64,000 nt of DNA, from assembly GCA_035626155.1 (NCBI GenBank), contig DASPOF010000012.1, positions 1-64,000 of the forward strand, written 5' to 3'. A program made the translations under genes and the position numbers. Each line of letters begins with the position of its first letter. The first letter of the stretch is position 1. Source of the DNA: DASPOF01 sp035626155. Lineage in GTDB: Bacteria > Desulfobacterota > Binatia > Binatales > Binataceae. This document shows, one piece after another, positions 50,949-59,334 of this stretch. The notes beneath the pieces are model-generated. The model made no database searches. It was given only the letters and a program-made list of their open reading frames with translations, and was not told the origin of the DNA.

Positions 50949-51791
50949 CTATTTGAATTTGGCCGCGACCTGCGCGTAGCGGTCGAGCAGCGGGAGCACG
51001 GTGTCGCGCGGCGCCGGCGGGAGGCCGAAGATGAGCCGCTCGAAGCCCAGCTCCATGAAGTGCCGTATCAACTCGTCCTTCGCCGGCGCGCCGAAGAGCG
51101 AGATCGAAAGTCCCTCTCTCCCGGCGCGCTTGCCGGCCTCGCGCAGTGTCCGGGCGCCGCGATCGAAGTCGTAATTGCGCAGATTAATCGGCATCCAGCC
51201 GTCGCAGTAGTCGGCGACGCGTTCGAATGCCCGCTTCGATTGCGAGCCCAGCAGGATTGGCGGGCCGCCGCGCTGCACCGGCTTGGGCCACGACCAGATC
51301 GGATCGAAATTCACGAATTCTCCGTGGAATTCGGCCGCATCCCTGGTCCAGATCTCGCGCATCGCGAGCACCTTCTCGCGCACGAGTCTCCATCGCCGTT
51401 TGAATTGCGCGCCGTGATTCTCCATCTCCTCGACGTTCCATCCGGCGCCGATTCCGAAAATCACGCGACCGCCCGAGATGAAATCGAGCGAGGCGACCTC
51501 CTTGGCGAGCGTGATCGGGTCGCGCTCGACGACCAGGCACACTCCGGTGCCCAGCTTGAGGTTTTTCGTGACCGCCGCCGCGGCCGCCAGTGCAACGAAC
51601 GGGTCATGCGTATGCCAGTACTCGGTGGGGAGATCTCCGCCTGCCGGCCACGGGGTCTTGCGCGAGGCCGGTATGTGCGTGTGCTCGGGAAAGAAGAGCG
51701 ACTCGAATCCGCGCTGCTCGGCCGCAATCGCGAGCTCGGCCGGTTGAATCGCGAAATCGGCCGGAAACATCGAAACCCCGAATTCGATCAT
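50949..51791 (-). CDS. LLM-class flavin-dependent (probably F420) oxidoreductase
   Basis: The 280-aa protein has the luciferase-like monooxygenase fold. FGVSMFPADFAIQPAELAIA opens it, with SLFFPEHTHIP near residue 33, TGVCLVVERDPITLAKEVAS near 82 and GRVIFGIGAGWNVEEMENHG near 108. The last is the F420-binding G-x-G-A-G-W-N form of mycobacterial and related enzymes. It probably reduces or oxidises an organic compound with F420. It is divergent from a ferredoxin and a P450 gene, a neighbourhood common in steroid or xenobiotic degraders. Confidence 0.87.
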   Translation of the reverse strand: MIEFGVSMFPADFAIQPAELAIAAEQRGFESLFFPEHTHIPASRKTPWPAGGDLPTEYWHTHDPFVALAAAAAVTKNLKLGTGVCLVVERDPITLAKEVASLDFISGGRVIFGIGAGWNVEEMENHGAQFKRRWRLVREKVLAMREIWTRDAAEFHGEFVNFDPIWSWPKPVQRGGPPILLGSQSKRAFERVADYCDGWMPINLRNYDFDRGARTLREAGKRAGREGLSISLFGAPAKDELIRHFMELGFERLIFGLPPAPRDTVLPLLDRYAQVAAKFK

Positions 51792-52061
51792 CGGACTTCC
51801 TCCTGGATGCCGGCTGCCGCCGCGCGGCGAGCGTCGGGCTTACATAGCACAACGCCCCGCCCGGGCAATCGCGGTCCCAACCGGCGGCAAGCGTTCAGGC
51901 GGGTGATCGCATTTTGTGCCTAGTCATACATGAGCACGGACTATAACGTTTTCGTCCGAGGCGGCCGCCCTAAGAGCGCGAAATGCCGGGCGCCGCCGTT
52001 TTGCCAGCGCCAAAGGAGAGATCGGCAGCGAGTCCGCATCGCAGCCGGAGAGAGAGAGGCC

Positions 52062-52256
52062 ATGAAGATCGAGGTGGACCTGAAACTGTGCGAAGGAAAC
52101 GGACGCTGCATGGAAGCGGCGCCGGAAGTGTTCGAGCTGCGCGATGACGACAAGACCCATCTGCTGATGGAGAGGCCGCCCGCGTCGCTTTACGACAAAC
52201 TCAGGCTCGCCGCGCGGAACTGCCCGCGCCAGGCGATTACCCTGATCGAGGATTAA
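52062..52256 (+). CDS. [3Fe-4S]-type ferredoxin, P450 partner
   Basis: The 64-aa ferredoxin has three cysteines: two in DLKLCEGNGRCMEAAPEVF (Cys 10 and 16) and one in ARNCPRQAI near residue 54. The position that would supply the fourth cluster ligand is absent, as in [3Fe-4S] ferredoxins that feed actinobacterial-type P450s. GAGAGAG lies just upstream of ATG 52062; the longer frame upstream is discarded. The P450 gene begins 57 bases later. Confidence 0.88.
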   Translation: MKIEVDLKLCEGNGRCMEAAPEVFELRDDDKTHLLMERPPASLYDKLRLAARNCPRQAITLIED

Positions 52257-52313
52257 CGCAGAACAGCTCCTGGAGCGCGCGCGCGATGCGCACGATCCGG
52301 CCAACCGGCGCTT

Positions 52314-53585
52314 ATGAGCACTAACGCCATGACAAACACCGAATTTTCACTCGACGCGATCGACATCATCACCCCCGACCATTACGCGAAAAACGGCTAC
52401 CCGCACGCCGAGTGGGCCTACCTGCGCAAGCACAAGCCGGTATTGCGTGTCGAGCGGCCCAACGTTCAGCCGTTCTGGGCGATTACCAAACACGCCGACA
52501 TCATCCAGATTTCGCGCCAGCCGCGGCTGTGGCTCAACGGCCCCCGGCTGTCGGTCTTCGTGCTCGAACCGGGAGAGGAAGTGCTGCCGCCCGAGGCTTT
52601 CCCGCTGCGCCATCTGCTCAACATGGATCCGCCCCAGCACGGCGAGTACCGATCGATCGTGAGCCGGCAGTTCACGCCGCGCGCGGTGCGCGCGCTCGCG
52701 CCGCAAATCGGGGAGATCACGCGTAAGGTCCTCGATGACGTGGCCGATCGCAATCAGTGCGATTTCGTCACCGACATTTCATCGAAAGTCCCCGTCGCGG
52801 TCATCGCGGAAATGCTCGGAGTCCCGCGCAAGGATTGGGACATGCTGTTTCGCTGGACCAACGAGATCATCGGCGGCGGCGACCCAGAGTTTCAGCACGC
52901 CGGCGACCCTCGCGAGACCTTCGAACAGGCGCGGCTGGGCCTGTTCCAGTACTTCACCGACATGGTCACCCAGCGCCAGAAAGTCCCCACCAACGACATC
53001 ACGAGCATAGTCGCCAACGGGAAGGTCAATGGAGAGCCGCTGCCCACGATGGAGCTGCTGTCCTACTATTTGCTCCTGGTAGTGGCGGGCAATGAGACCA
53101 CCCGCAACGCGACTACCGGCGCGCTGCTCGCGCTGATCCAGAATCCCGAGCAATTCCAGCGCCTCAAGCGCGATCCCGGGCTGCTCAAGACCGCGGTCGA
53201 GGAAATCGTGCGATGGACTTCGCCGGTCATCCAGTTCGCGCGCACTGCGGCGCGCGACACCGAAGTGCGCGGCCAGAAGATCCGGGCAGGCGATTCGGTG
53301 TGCCTGTTCTATCCGTCGGCGAACCGCGATGAGGAAGTATTCACTGAGCCGTTCAAGTTCGATATCGGACGCAATCCCAATCCGCACCTCGCATTCGGAA
53401 TCGGCGAGCACTTCTGCCTCGGCTCCCATCTGGCGAAGCTCGAACTCGAAGTCATCTACCGCCAACTGGCCGAGCGCATGGAGGATGTGGAACTGACCGG
53501 GCCGGTCCAGCGGCTGCGATCGAGCTTCGTTGGCGGCATCAAGCACATGCCGATTCGCTACAAGATGAAACCCGCGCGCGCCTGA
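52314..53585 (+). CDS. Cytochrome P450
   Basis: The 423-aa soluble P450 has the I-helix oxygen motif VAGNETTRNATTGA near residue 257, the K-helix EEIVRWTSPV near 300, and the heme loop AFGIGEHFCLGSHLAKLELE near 362 with the proximal cysteine. The order N-terminal YPHAEWAYLRKHKPV to the heme loop is that of the bacterial CYP125/CYP124/CYP142-like group, whose members oxidise sterol side chains or fatty acids; assignment to a subfamily is a guess. It takes electrons from the ferredoxin encoded just before. Confidence 0.92.
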   Translation: MSTNAMTNTEFSLDAIDIITPDHYAKNGYPHAEWAYLRKHKPVLRVERPNVQPFWAITKHADIIQISRQPRLWLNGPRLSVFVLEPGEEVLPPEAFPLRHLLNMDPPQHGEYRSIVSRQFTPRAVRALAPQIGEITRKVLDDVADRNQCDFVTDISSKVPVAVIAEMLGVPRKDWDMLFRWTNEIIGGGDPEFQHAGDPRETFEQARLGLFQYFTDMVTQRQKVPTNDITSIVANGKVNGEPLPTMELLSYYLLLVVAGNETTRNATTGALLALIQNPEQFQRLKRDPGLLKTAVEEIVRWTSPVIQFARTAARDTEVRGQKIRAGDSVCLFYPSANRDEEVFTEPFKFDIGRNPNPHLAFGIGEHFCLGSHLAKLELEVIYRQLAERMEDVELTGPVQRLRSSFVGGIKHMPIRYKMKPARA

Positions 53586-53829
53586 AGAGCGCCCCGCCCG
53601 GAAGAAAGACGGTCGGTTCGGTCAGACGGGGTTCGTCGCGCGCGAGAGATCGCCGCGGCCGTCCCCGCGCGAAGCCATATTCCGCGAGCGCGCCGATGCT
53701 GGGAATCGTGTCGGCGAGCGCGCTATGATTGCGCCTTTGCGGGCGCGGGTTGCTCCTACGATGCAGTTCTGACGGGTCTTGCGCTCGCAGCAGAAGGGGG
53801 CCGCGATTTCAGACGCCGAAAAAGCCAGG

Positions 53830-55197
53830 ATGCGGCTTCAACCTCCGGAAATTCCAACGCGTCCCCTGACCGCCCTGGAAGCGTCGGCGCTCGCCACCGT
53901 CAGGCGCAACCTGCTGCCGTTTCTCTTCGTGCTGTACATCGTCGCTTATCTCGACCGCATCAATGTCGGGTTCGCATCGCTCCAGATGAATCGCGCGCTT
54001 GGATTGAGCGATGCGGTATTCGGATTTGGCGCGGGTCTGTTTTTCATCGGCTATTTTCTGTTCGAGATTCCGAGCAACCTAGTCCTCAAGCGCGTGGGCG
54101 CGCGCCGGTGGATTGCGCGAATCATGGTGAGCTGGGGGCTGGTCGCGATCGCGATGATGTTCGTGCGCGGGGCGCGGAGCTTCTACGCGATGCGGTTTCT
54201 GCTCGGGATCGCCGAGGCGGGGTTTTTTCCCGGCGTGATTTTCTACCTGACGCGCTGGTTCCCCGCGCGCGAGCAGGCGCGCGCGATCGCCCTGTTCATG
54301 ACCGCGACCGCAATTGCCGGCGTGATCGCGGGGCCGGTCTCGGGAGCGCTGCTGACGATGCACGGCACGCTGGGGCTGGCGGGATGGCAGTGGCTGTTCA
54401 TGATGGAAGGGCTGCCGGCGCTCGGGCTGGGAATAATCGTCGCGCTGCGGCTGCCCGACGATCCCGCGCAGGCGCGTTGGCTCAGCGCCGATGAGCGCCG
54501 CGCGCTCGCGAATCTGCTCTCGCGAGAGAACGACGCCAGCCGGCGCGCGAAAAAGCTCGATCTCGGCGAAGGTCTCGCGCACGGACGGGTCTGGCTGCTC
54601 GCGCTCATCTACTTCGGCCTGATTGCGGGCAATTACGGCGTGATCCTCTGGCTTCCGCAGATCGTGGCGGGGTTCCGCGCGCGCAGCGATTTCGCGATTG
54701 GGATGATCTCGACGGCGCCGTTTATCATCGGGGCGCTCGCGATGGTGCAGGTGGGCCGGCTCTCGGATCGGCGCGGCGAGCGGCGATGGCATCTGGCCGG
54801 GTCGATCTTTGCCGGAGCCGCCGGCCTGATCGCCGCGGCCGCGGCGCGCAATCCGGCCTTCGAGTTCGCCGCGATCTGTCTCGCTGCAGCCGGCATCTTC
54901 AGCGCGCTCGGACCCTTCTGGGCGATTCCGCCCGCATTTCTCGAAGGAACGGCCGCGGCGGGCGGAATCGCGCTCATCAACTCGCTGGGAAATCTGGGCG
55001 GCTTCGTTGGACCATACGTCGTCGGCATCGTCAGGCAGGCGACGGGCGGATTCGCCGGCGGCCTCGCCGTACTGGCGTTCTCGCTGGTCTGTTCCGCTGC
55101 GCTGGCGACGCGCGCCGAAGATCGAGCGGTTCGCGAAACGCATGGCGGGACAGGTACAATTTTGATACCAGAGGCACAGGAGCAGAAATCGCGATGA
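53830..55197 (+). CDS. MFS transporter, anion:cation symporter (GudP/ACS-like) family
   Basis: The 455-aa protein has twelve predicted helices. The first is NLLPFLFVLYIVAYLDRINV, followed by GLSDAVFGFGAGLFFIGYFL and the ACS-like RFLLGIAEAGFFPGVIFYL near residue 120, with LTRWFPAREQARA after it. Relatives import sugar acids, tartrate or phthalate-type anions. TTG 53779 would add 17 residues; ATG 53830 is used because the extension is not like the family. The stop overlaps the GH1 gene (ATGA), so transport and hydrolysis may be linked. Confidence 0.85.
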   Translation: MRLQPPEIPTRPLTALEASALATVRRNLLPFLFVLYIVAYLDRINVGFASLQMNRALGLSDAVFGFGAGLFFIGYFLFEIPSNLVLKRVGARRWIARIMVSWGLVAIAMMFVRGARSFYAMRFLLGIAEAGFFPGVIFYLTRWFPAREQARAIALFMTATAIAGVIAGPVSGALLTMHGTLGLAGWQWLFMMEGLPALGLGIIVALRLPDDPAQARWLSADERRALANLLSRENDASRRAKKLDLGEGLAHGRVWLLALIYFGLIAGNYGVILWLPQIVAGFRARSDFAIGMISTAPFIIGALAMVQVGRLSDRRGERRWHLAGSIFAGAAGLIAAAAARNPAFEFAAICLAAAGIFSALGPFWAIPPAFLEGTAAAGGIALINSLGNLGGFVGPYVVGIVRQATGGFAGGLAVLAFSLVCSAALATRAEDRAVRETHGGTGTILIPEAQEQKSR

Positions 55198-56423
55198 AAT
55201 TTCCGGACGGATTCATGTGGGGCACCGCGACCGCCGCGCATCAGGTCGAGGGCGGCAACATCAATTGCGACGGCTGGCTGCTCGAGCATCTGCCGGATAC
55301 GCGATTTGCCGAGACCAGCGCCGATGCGTGCGACCATTACCATCGCTACGGCGAGGATATCGCGCTGCTCGCGCAGCTCGGCTTCAACACCTACCGCTTT
55401 TCGATCGAGTGGGCGCGCATCGAGCCCGAAGAGGGCGAGTTCTCGCTCGCCGCGCTCGATCACTATCGGCGGATGCTCGCGGCGTGCCACGAGAACGGGA
55501 TCACGCCGATGGTGACGCTGCATCATTTCACGTCGCCGCGATGGCTGATGACGTGCGGAGGGTGGGAAGCGATCGAGACTGCCGGGCGTTTTGCGCGCTA
55601 CTGCGAGCGCGCCGTGCGCCATCTCGGCGATCTGATCGCGTCCGCCTGCACGATCAACGAACTCAACCTGGTGGCGCTCTTCCGGTCCACCGGCCGGATC
55701 CCCCCGGATGATCAGATCGTGCGCTCGCCGATGAGGATCGAGGGGGCGCGCGCGATGGGTGTCGAGCCGGAGAAATTCGGGAGCTATCCGTGGTGCGTGC
55801 GAAGCGCGTCGCGCGACGTGATGATTGCGGCGCACCGGCTGGGCGCCGCGGCGCTGCGCTCGGGCCCCGGAAGTTTCCCGGTCGGGATGACGGTCGCGAT
55901 GAGCGACATGCAGGCCGCGCCCGGCGGAGAGGAACATCGCGACCGCGCGCGCCGGGAGGCCGAGGACGTTTTCCTCGAAGCGGCGCGCGAGGACGAATTC
56001 GTCGGCGTGCAGACCTACACGCGGGACCGTTTCGGTCCCAACGGCGCGCTGCCGGTGGAACCCGGAGTCGAAATCACGCAGATGGGATATGAGTACATGC
56101 CCCGGGCGCTGGAAGCGACGATTCGCCACGCGCACGCGAAGGCGCAGGTGCCAATCGTCGTGACCGAAAACGGGATTGCCACCGATGATGACGCGCGCCG
56201 AATCGCATTCGTCGAACAGGCGCTCGGAGGGGTCGCCCGATGCATCCGCGACGGCATCGACGTGCGCGGCTATCTCTACTGGTCGATGCTCGACAACTTC
56301 GAATGGCTATTCGGCTACGGTCCGAAGTTCGGGCTGATCGCGGTGGACCGCCAAAGCCAGCAGCGAATCCTGAAGCCCAGCGCCGAATGGCTCGGGCGAA
56401 TCGCCCGCGCCAACGAGCTTTGA
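55194..56423 (+). CDS. Glycoside hydrolase family 1 beta-glycosidase
   Basis: The 409-aa enzyme has the GH1 landmarks: FPDGFMWGTATAAHQVEGGN at the N-terminus (sugar-binding Gln and Glu), YRFSIEWARIEPEEGEFS near residue 64, the acid-base Glu in CTINELNLV near 150, the nucleophile in IVVTENGIA near 325 and YWSMLDNFEWLFGYGPKFGL near 363. The loop after the acid-base Glu is Leu rather than the common Pro. It has no signal peptide, so it acts in the cytoplasm on glycosides brought in, perhaps by the coupled transporter. It is slightly shorter than the usual 440-480 aa. Confidence 0.92.
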   Translation: MKFPDGFMWGTATAAHQVEGGNINCDGWLLEHLPDTRFAETSADACDHYHRYGEDIALLAQLGFNTYRFSIEWARIEPEEGEFSLAALDHYRRMLAACHENGITPMVTLHHFTSPRWLMTCGGWEAIETAGRFARYCERAVRHLGDLIASACTINELNLVALFRSTGRIPPDDQIVRSPMRIEGARAMGVEPEKFGSYPWCVRSASRDVMIAAHRLGAAALRSGPGSFPVGMTVAMSDMQAAPGGEEHRDRARREAEDVFLEAAREDEFVGVQTYTRDRFGPNGALPVEPGVEITQMGYEYMPRALEATIRHAHAKAQVPIVVTENGIATDDDARRIAFVEQALGGVARCIRDGIDVRGYLYWSMLDNFEWLFGYGPKFGLIAVDRQSQQRILKPSAEWLGRIARANEL

Positions 56424-56453
56424 GCGCGCGATCGCGCCGGCGGCGATGCGGTA

Positions 56454-56471
56454 TCGCGGAGCCTTCCGCGA
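56454..56471. terminator. Hairpin after the GH1 gene
   Basis: TCGCGGA (56454-56460) pairs perfectly with TCCGCGA (56465-56471) across a four-base loop. It lies between the GH1 gene and the convergent radical SAM gene. Confidence 0.45.
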
Positions 56472-56512
56472 GGCCTCGTTCGATGTGCGCGGTCTGAACC
56501 GGGAAGCAGCGA

Positions 56513-57424
56513 TCAGTCGGCCGGGCGCGTGCCTTTCATCTCGTGATATGCGCTGTTGAAGACGCCATACGCGCCGCATCGCGCGCAATCCACGTCATTG
56601 CCGTAGCAGCAGAAAGTCCGCTCGAAATTGCCGCCCTCTCCCAAGTACAGCGGCAGCATCCGGCGCAACATGCAATGCTCGCCATTCTCGCCGGTGTACT
56701 TGATCGCGCGGGCCGACTTCATCAGTTCGAGCGTACCGATATTGGTCTTGACCACATTCGGGTATTTCCGCTTGAGCGCGATTACGCGATCGATCACCTC
56801 GTCGCGTTCGCGCAGGTCGTCCCACGCAAGCGGCCCGTGCTCTCCCTTGGACGGCACGTAGAAGGTGAATGCGACCCCGTCAGCGGGCCAGTCCTTTACT
56901 TCCTCGACGAATTCCTCGAGGCCCGGCGCGTTCTCGCGCGTGATCGCCATCTGGATGATGACCGTCGTCCCGTCATTCGGAGTTCGCGCGAAGATCGCCT
57001 CCTTGACGTTGCGAAACACGCCCTTGCCCCGAATCGAATCGTTCATTTGCTCCGGCCCGTCGAGCGAGACGGTCACCAGGTGGCCGGGGACCGACGGAAT
57101 CCCGTAAGTGCCGTTGGTCACGATCGACGAGCGCTTGAAGAGCTTCATCGCCTCCATGACCAGGCGCTGGCGGATCATGGGCTCGCCGCCCATGAACAGC
57201 ATCGATTCGATGCCATGCTTGTCGCGCAGCACGCGCAACTGATGGAGCATCGTCGCATCGTCCATCTTGTGGCGCGCATGATTGGGATTGGCGTCGCGGT
57301 AAACGAAGCAGTGGCGGCACGCGAGATTGCAGACGTTGGTGACGTTGACGAGTCCGCCGCGAAACTTGCCGTCACCGAAATCGGTGGGCTCCCGCAGGTT
57401 GGTGTGAGCCTTGGTCGCGATCAT
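56513..57424 (-). CDS. Radical SAM protein with C-terminal cysteine cluster
   Basis: The 303-aa protein has the radical SAM cysteines in VTNVCNLACRHCFVYRD (residues about 28-44; C-x3-C-x2-C) and a glycine motif MLFMGGEPMIRQ. SAM-binding strands are seen in SIVTNGTYGIPS and HLVTVSLDGPEQM. The C-terminal 45 residues hold five cysteines, EHCML, then FCCYGNDVDCARCGAY, as in SPASM/twitch proteins that bind extra Fe-S clusters. I do not recognise the substrate. There is no peptide precursor gene nearby; the flanking genes are GH1 and a toxin-antitoxin pair. Confidence 0.85.
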   Translation of the reverse strand: MIATKAHTNLREPTDFGDGKFRGGLVNVTNVCNLACRHCFVYRDANPNHARHKMDDATMLHQLRVLRDKHGIESMLFMGGEPMIRQRLVMEAMKLFKRSSIVTNGTYGIPSVPGHLVTVSLDGPEQMNDSIRGKGVFRNVKEAIFARTPNDGTTVIIQMAITRENAPGLEEFVEEVKDWPADGVAFTFYVPSKGEHGPLAWDDLRERDEVIDRVIALKRKYPNVVKTNIGTLELMKSARAIKYTGENGEHCMLRRMLPLYLGEGGNFERTFCCYGNDVDCARCGAYGVFNSAYHEMKGTRPAD

Positions 57425-57496
57425 CCGGAGAGCTTACCACGGCGCCCCCGCAATGGGGAATCCGATTTTGCCGCCCGAAATGGTGGAGGATTGCCT

Positions 57497-57949
57497 TCAA
57501 GTCTGTGCCGATGCGGCCCGCTCGCCGACCCAACGGACCCATGGCAAGGCGTTCCTGACCGTGTTCCAGAGGCGTTCGTCTGCCGTCCAGCATTCGCATT
57601 GGCGAGATTCGGCGAGCGCCAGGTGGTGTGCGTCGTACGCGCTCGGCAGCGAAAACCGCTGCATGATTTCGAGCGCCCGCAAATTGAGCGCAACGTCGTG
57701 CTCCAACGCAGGCCCGTTCTGCAAAAGAAAGGCGAGCCGTTCCTTTGCGACCTCAATGCGTAACTGGCCCCGTTTCACGCGCTTGGCAAGGGCGTTGGTT
57801 GCCTCGTATGCAAACAACGCTGGCGCGACCAGATGGCGGCGCTGGCTTTGCCACTGTTCCAGAAGCGCGGAGGCTTCATCACTGTAAGGCTCCCGCTCGA
57901 TCCATTTGAGCGCGAAGCTCGCATCGACGACGACTTCGTCGGCGCTCAC
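57497..57949 (-). CDS. vapC: PIN-domain VapC-type toxin ribonuclease
   Basis: The 150-aa PIN domain keeps the acidic residues: Asp in VVVDASFALKW near residue 9, Glu in AYEATNALAKR near 50, Asp in SAYDAHHLALAE near 103, and Asp-Glu in WTADERLWN near 123. Such toxins cut RNA when free. Its start codon overlaps the stop of the preceding gene (ATGA at 57946-57949), the usual antitoxin-toxin arrangement. The base composition is lower in GC than that of the radical SAM gene downstream. Confidence 0.88.
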   Translation of the reverse strand: MSADEVVVDASFALKWIEREPYSDEASALLEQWQSQRRHLVAPALFAYEATNALAKRVKRGQLRIEVAKERLAFLLQNGPALEHDVALNLRALEIMQRFSLPSAYDAHHLALAESRQCECWTADERLWNTVRNALPWVRWVGERAASAQT

Positions 57950-58248
57950 AGTTGGTTCTCGCGCTCTATCCTGCTCTCCCGGACTAAGTCAGACGAGTCG
58001 TCGGGAAAGGGCGTCGTCTGCTCGGCCCGGAAAGCGGCCAAGCGGCGCAGCGTCTCAGGCGTGATGGCTCCGCGCGCAGTCCTCTTAAGCGGCTGCGCAG
58101 GGGGCACGACGCGATCGAGAACGCCCGTAACGTATGCTGATACCGAAAGGTCCTGCGCAGCCGCAGCTACCTTGATGCGCCGCCGCAGGGCGGGACGTAT
58201 ATCGAGCGTAAGCCGGGGCCGATTTGTCTTGGAGACGGGCTTTGCCAT
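57946..58248 (-). CDS. Ribbon-helix-helix antitoxin of the VapC toxin
   Basis: The 100-aa protein has a ribbon-helix-helix DNA-binding pattern at residues about 10-45: RLTLDIRPALRRRIKVAAAA then DLSVSAYVTGVLDRVV. The C-terminal half (about residues 55-100, PETLRRLAAFRAEQTTPFPD) should wrap the toxin. Located immediately upstream and overlapping vapC, it is the antitoxin and likely binds its own promoter. It is longer than typical VapB but fits the role. Confidence 0.85.
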   Translation of the reverse strand: MAKPVSKTNRPRLTLDIRPALRRRIKVAAAAQDLSVSAYVTGVLDRVVPPAQPLKRTARGAITPETLRRLAAFRAEQTTPFPDDSSDLVRESRIERENQL

Positions 58249-58350
58249 CGTCGGGCACCGTTTTGCCGGAGATTCAAATCCATCTTACTCTCTTTGACGC
58301 CTTGGTGTCATGGCGTCAAGCCCAGAGCCTCGGCTTGGAGTAGGCACATT

Positions 58351-58707
58351 TGGTGGAGGCGGGGGGAATTGAACCCCCGTCCGAAGGCGATCCAGCGACG
58401 GCCACTACACGCTTAGTCCGCGATTTAATCTCGCTCCCGAACCGCCCGCGGACGGGCTTTCCAGGAACCAGCCAATTTGATTTCGGGCAACCGTCCAACC
58501 GGCGAACGGCGGCGCCCTAGCCCATTAAATGACGCCCCGGCCCTCCGTCACGGGCGAGCGGAGGCGGGACGCTAGCGGCCCTTAGGCCGCTAGAGCGTAA
58601 CCGTTATTGTCTGCGGTTAAATTTCGCAGTCCGCTTTTTTACGGGGCCAGCGGATCCCCGGCGTGCGGCCATGGCCTTCCTGTCTTCGTCGAACCCAGTT
58701 CGCCCCC
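58351..58707 (-). ncRNA. ssrA: Transfer-messenger RNA (tmRNA)
   Basis: The 357-base RNA gene reads GGGGGCGAACTGGGTTCGAC at its 5' end and CCCGCCTCCACCA at its 3' end, with the CCA encoded. The acceptor stem pairs GGGGGCG with CGCCTCC and has a G-U at the third pair, the alanyl-tRNA synthetase identity element. The T arm GGGGG-TTCAATT-CCCCC is clear. The tag frame is at 58582-58614. tmRNA with SmpB rescues stalled ribosomes; the smpB gene starts 139 bases away in the other direction. Open frames across this region are not genes. Confidence 0.95.
58582..58614 (-). other. tmRNA tag-peptide reading frame (ADNNGYALAA)
   Basis: The resume codon GCA at 58614 is followed by GAC AAT AAC GGT TAC GCT CTA GCG GCC and TAA, giving ADNNGYALAA. 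The ending ALAA is the classical signal for ClpXP and ClpAP. Confidence 0.85.
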
Positions 58708-58845
58708 GTATCGTGATCAGTTGCGATGCCTTGGCCAGTCGAAACGGTTACGCACTTCAAATCTAAGGCCGCCCGCCGCGCCTGGCAACCGGCATCGGGA
58801 CCGCCCTTATCTCCGAGGCCCGGCACGATTAGACTCTGACGCGCG

Positions 58846-59334
58846 ATGGCGCACTTAAACGGGAAGCGCGCGGGCGGCGACGGAATCGACCTGGTGGCCG
58901 AAAATCGCAAGGCCCGCCACGATTTCTTTATCGAGGAGACGGTCGAAGCCGGTCTCGCGCTCACCGGCACCGAGGTCAAGTCCCTGCGCGACCATCGCGC
59001 GAACCTCCGCGACAGTTACGCGCGCATCCGAAACGGCGAGGCGTTCCTGCACGGCGTTCATATCGGTGCGTACGCGCCCGCCGGCCAGTTCAGCCACAAG
59101 GAGACCCGCACGCGCAAGCTCCTGCTTCATCGCCGCGAGATCGACCGCCTCTGGGGCCGCGTGCGCGAGCGCGGCTACTCGATCGTGCCGCTGAAGCTCT
59201 ATTTCAAGAATGGACGCGCGAAGGTCGAAATCGGGCTCGCCAAGGGCAAACGCGAGTACGACAAGCGCGAGGCGATCGCGCGCAAGACCTCGCGCCGCGA
59301 AATCGAACGCGTGATGAAAGCGCGCCATCGCTAG
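58846..59334 (+). CDS. smpB: SsrA-binding protein
   Basis: The 162-aa protein binds tmRNA and brings it to stalled ribosomes. Motifs are: AENRKARHDFFIEETVEAGL, ALTGTEVKSLRDHRANLRDS, LHGVHIGAYAPAGQF, LLLHRREIDRLWGRVRERGY and the C-terminal KGKREYDKREAIARKTSRRE, which enters the mRNA channel. Length and order match SmpB exactly. It is divergent from ssrA and overlaps the end of the next gene by four bases. Confidence 0.96.
   Translation: MAHLNGKRAGGDGIDLVAENRKARHDFFIEETVEAGLALTGTEVKSLRDHRANLRDSYARIRNGEAFLHGVHIGAYAPAGQFSHKETRTRKLLLHRREIDRLWGRVRERGYSIVPLKLYFKNGRAKVEIGLAKGKREYDKREAIARKTSRREIERVMKARHR

Noticed and set aside
58316..58979. Open frames at the ssrA locus
   Set aside because: The locus is a tmRNA gene; these frames cross its acceptor stem and tag region.
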